In this document: in pieces, positions 5,401-6,485 of the stretch | Layout of the letters: every line of letters starts with the position of its first letter | How positions within the stretch are numbered: the stretch's first letter is position 1 | From: Planctomycetota bacterium | GTDB lineage: Bacteria > Planctomycetota > UBA8108 | Direction: 5' to 3' | Assembly: GCA_016928605.1 (NCBI GenBank) | Contig: JAFGKN010000739.1 | Coordinates: forward strand, 1 to 6,485 | Length of the DNA: 6,485 nucleotides | Notes under the pieces: generated by a model | The model's database searches: none | What the model saw: the letters and a program-made list of their open reading frames with translations, nothing else | Told to the model about the DNA's origin: nothing | Made by a program: the position numbers and the translations under genes

Positions 5401-6485
5401 CATCGAGAGTCAACTCCGGCTCCGCGCCCTGCCGGTCCAGACCATCGATCTCGGCCCGCCACACCACGCTGTCGCCGAACCGGATGATCGCCCGGATCCC
5501 GTCTCCTCCGCCTCCATCGACGTCTCCCTTGTAGACCCTCCCGCGCACCTCGAAACGGCCATCGCGGTCGAAGCGATAACTCCGGACGCTCGGCGTGTCT
5601 GTTCCGGGGTGCTGCCAGTCCCGGCCCACGCGCGTCCAGTCCGGCCCCGACCAGAAAGGCGAGCCGAACCAGCTCTCGCTCCGAGGCGCGAGCTCCTGGT
5701 AGCGCGCATCGACGCCCGATGCATCGCGCGCGAGGACTCCAGCGAGGAGATCGATTCCCTCGATCGCAACCGGTCCCTCACCGGTGCACTTGAGCCAGGT
5801 CCGCACGAGCGCGCCGCGCCGGGAGTCGAGAGGCGTGAAGGTCTGCAGCAGCTCGACCCCGATCGCCCGGTCGGCGGCGACGCGCGCGGCGGCCGGGGCG
5901 TCGGTGGATTCGATCCACCCGAGCCGCAGATCGGCGCGATGCGGAACTCGGAGACGGATGCCGGCGGAGGACTCCGCGCGCAGCGGACGGATGGCCTCGA
6001 CGCCGGTCGCCGCTGTCTGACCGATCGAGCCGCACTCCGCTCGACTCGAGGCGAGCTCCGCCAGGACAGAAATGACCGCCATCGCGCCGCGAAACAACGG
6101 CTCGGTCCCCCTTCGGATCCGCGACTCGCCGGCCGGCTCCGTCCACTCGAGGACCAGCAGGGAGACGGCCTGACGGGGCAGCCGGAAGCCGACTCGCACG
6201 CGGGAGCCCTCGATGCGAGCCGTCCGCGGACCCTCGAGCGAGGCGAGCCGCCCGGCCGTCTCCAGCAGCGCGTACTGCTCGGCCGTGGGCGCCTGAGGCG
6301 ACCCCATCCGCTTCCACGCGGTGAAGGCATTGCTGCGCGTCTCGTCGATGCGGTAGTGCTCGAGGTGCGCCTCGCCGGCCGCTGCCGGAAGACCGAGGAT
6401 CTCGAGATCGACATCCGCCGGCGCGCCGGGGAGGTCGTCGTCGTGGTAGTGCCAGGCGAGGACCGAGAGCCGGCTCCCCTCGAGA
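2444..6485 (-). CDS. GH39-type glycosidase C-terminus fused to an HzsA-like beta-propeller diheme cytochrome (5' end beyond the window)
   Basis: The frame is open from the right edge to the TGA at 2444-2446, so the true start lies outside; residues here count from the first in-window ATG (6305-6307), with 59 more codons before it. Codons about -59 to 56 match the C-terminal end of GH39 beta-xylosidases: WHYHDDDLPGAPADV, HYRIDETRSNAFTAWKRMGS, LPRQAVSLLVLEW. The GH39 catalytic barrel would be upstream. Residues about 76-205 look like a sugar-enzyme beta-sandwich. Residues 210-340 form a carbohydrate-binding-like module (DWTRVGRDWQHPG, GGGGDGIRA, HDTTHWDPVI). Residues about 530-620 are helical. 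Residues about 625-960 carry NPLLDFGELLF, MQYYGWRARPGGGLFVLEEP and PD40/TolB-like blades (DVDGSGLRQLT, NPDGSDLRTISFHDTNEW). Residues about 1003-1112 match the hydrazine synthase alpha middle domain (ILGTVAVEADGSARFLVP) and end in heme motif CIGCH (1106-1110). A second heme motif, CVSCH (1156-1160), precedes a closing RRIAAWIDLNAIFYGT. HzsA-like homologues occur widely in organisms that do not make hydrazine, so hydrazine synthesis is not implied. Heme attachment implies an extracytoplasmic site. Substrate and electron partners are unknown. Confidence 0.88.
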   Translation of the reverse strand, partial: LEGSRLSVLAWHYHDDDLPGAPADVDLEILGLPAAAGEAHLEHYRIDETRSNAFTAWKRMGSPQAPTAEQYALLETAGRLASLEGPRTARIEGSRVRVGFRLPRQAVSLLVLEWTEPAGESRIRRGTEPLFRGAMAVISVLAELASSRAECGSIGQTAATGVEAIRPLRAESSAGIRLRVPHRADLRLGWIESTDAPAAARVAADRAIGVELLQTFTPLDSRRGALVRTWLKCTGEGPVAIEGIDLLAGVLARDASGVDARYQELAPRSESWFGSPFWSGPDWTRVGRDWQHPGTDTPSVRSYRFDRDGRFEVRGRVYKGDVDGGGGDGIRAIIRFGDSVVWRAEIDGLDRQGAEPELTLDVKRGDVLRFIIHKRGEYYHDTTHWDPVIRSADGAEHRASQDFTIEKQGAGGWFYEMEVGSAGDREGPALRAFTLDLDEMTFPLTSASTSEATSASCLPVGVLSGADGGGGVAWAIAGDSMARDIAPAWRVSSLLSETGEPRLEISAQDPEGWTARRGETVELPSLVLLPFRGHPLRGWTGIAELLRGEEEPRAAVDPLRAVVGAAFRRLEGTESAPHEESPRGPPAAASRVPDLDLWSLLLEDWAREDGRASDGFSPLRAARKHLETARLLIEDLRALGGDGLLREEEILWNRLARAAGAGIVAREAADRLYLRSRWLRRRIALENPLLDFGELLFARRVPTSYSHLVMQYYGWRARPGGGLFVLEEPGYSLRTRDILRDRLGCGSVLEPRLSFDARRVVFSFVQTDGENRDPARLDNEHDVGFFHVWEADVDGSGLRQLTRGPFDDLMPTYLPGGAIAFCSTRRGGYARCFGAQFSPRWHVYTLHRMNPDGSDLRTISFHDTNEWFPSVLDDGRVLYSRWDYIDRDAVTHQNLWAARPDGSNPVALWGNATSRPHCAFQARPIPGTGKIIFTASAHHSITAGSIAIVDPRLAVNGLDAVTRITPEIPFPEAESRDIREYFSAPFPLSETCYLVAYSPRPLVWEPGANDPAALGIYLLDVFGRRELIFRDPEIGSTNPTPLRARPEPPLLPAAESAGSTALGEILLLDAYRGLEDVTGQRVKEIRVVQIFPKSTPVANTPPVGLAAEENARAILGTVAVEADGSARFLVPPRTPVLFQALDENGLAIQTMRTLTYLQPGEKVSCIGCHEHRQTAPANRTAIAALRPASRIEPGDLGGRPFSFVEVVQPILDRRCVSCHGGETTEGKIDLRTLPERGFTRSYWSLCGDASFWGEGTNPRNAAAALVPRFGARNQVEVTPPGGLYGAPGSRLLRLLREGHEGVRLSPDEMRRIAAWIDLNAIFYGTTDPEEQARQLRGEAIAMPRLR

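Noticed and set aside
5410..6414. Minus-strand 334-codon frame overlapping the GH39 part in another phase.
   Set aside because: It is extremely rich in Ser, Arg and Pro and out of phase with the conserved GH39 and carbohydrate-binding motifs. It is a shadow frame.
1..6485. Search for tRNA or rRNA genes, CRISPR arrays and intact transposase genes.
   Set aside because: No cloverleaf with a TTCGA arm and matched ends, no rRNA-like sequence, no regularly spaced direct repeats and no transposase catalytic motif was seen on either strand.

Overview
This is a GC-rich window, visibly richer in the right two thirds than in the left third. It resembles DNA from an uncultured planctomycete-like or PVC-related bacterium. 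Three things point that way: a secreted protein with DCNGNG-type dockerin-like repeats, a large hydrazine-synthase-alpha-like (HzsA-like) protein with WD40-type repeats and c-type heme motifs, and a broken planctomycete-style cytochrome c domain. All three families also occur in other uncultured lineages, so the phylum is an inference.

Right part (2444-6485, minus strand): one very long open reading frame that starts beyond the right edge and encodes at least 1346 residues in the window. Its visible N-terminal part is the C-terminal end of a glycoside hydrolase family 39 (beta-xylosidase-type) protein. Without any stop it runs into a beta-sandwich region, a carbohydrate-binding-like module, a helical linker, a TolB/PD40-like beta-propeller, a hydrazine-synthase-alpha-like middle domain with a CIGCH heme site, and a C-terminal cytochrome-like domain with a CVSCH heme site. 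Fusion of a sugar-cleaving enzyme to an HzsA-like diheme protein is the main novelty here.

Middle part (730-2443): poorly coding or ambiguous DNA. A plus-strand open reading frame at 1293-2075 has codon-position base bias like a gene but has no recognisable family and no ribosome binding site. A minus-strand stretch at 730-1191 is a decayed copy of the N-terminal cytochrome c domain common in planctomycetes, with an in-frame stop just before its heme motif.

Left part (1-729): a cluster of three inverted repeats (631-728) lies just past the end of the decayed gene. It is followed by about 440 bases of apparently non-coding DNA holding purine and pyrimidine tracts and a short degenerate repeat. 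At the left edge is the start of a minus-strand gene for a secreted protein with calcium-binding dockerin-like repeats.

Every gene I can assign to a family reads right to left. The large protein and the left-edge protein both look exported, the first by its heme and sugar domains and the second by a visible signal peptide. A shared theme would be extracytoplasmic carbohydrate handling and redox chemistry, but the 2.2 kb of ambiguous DNA between them gives no evidence of an operon.
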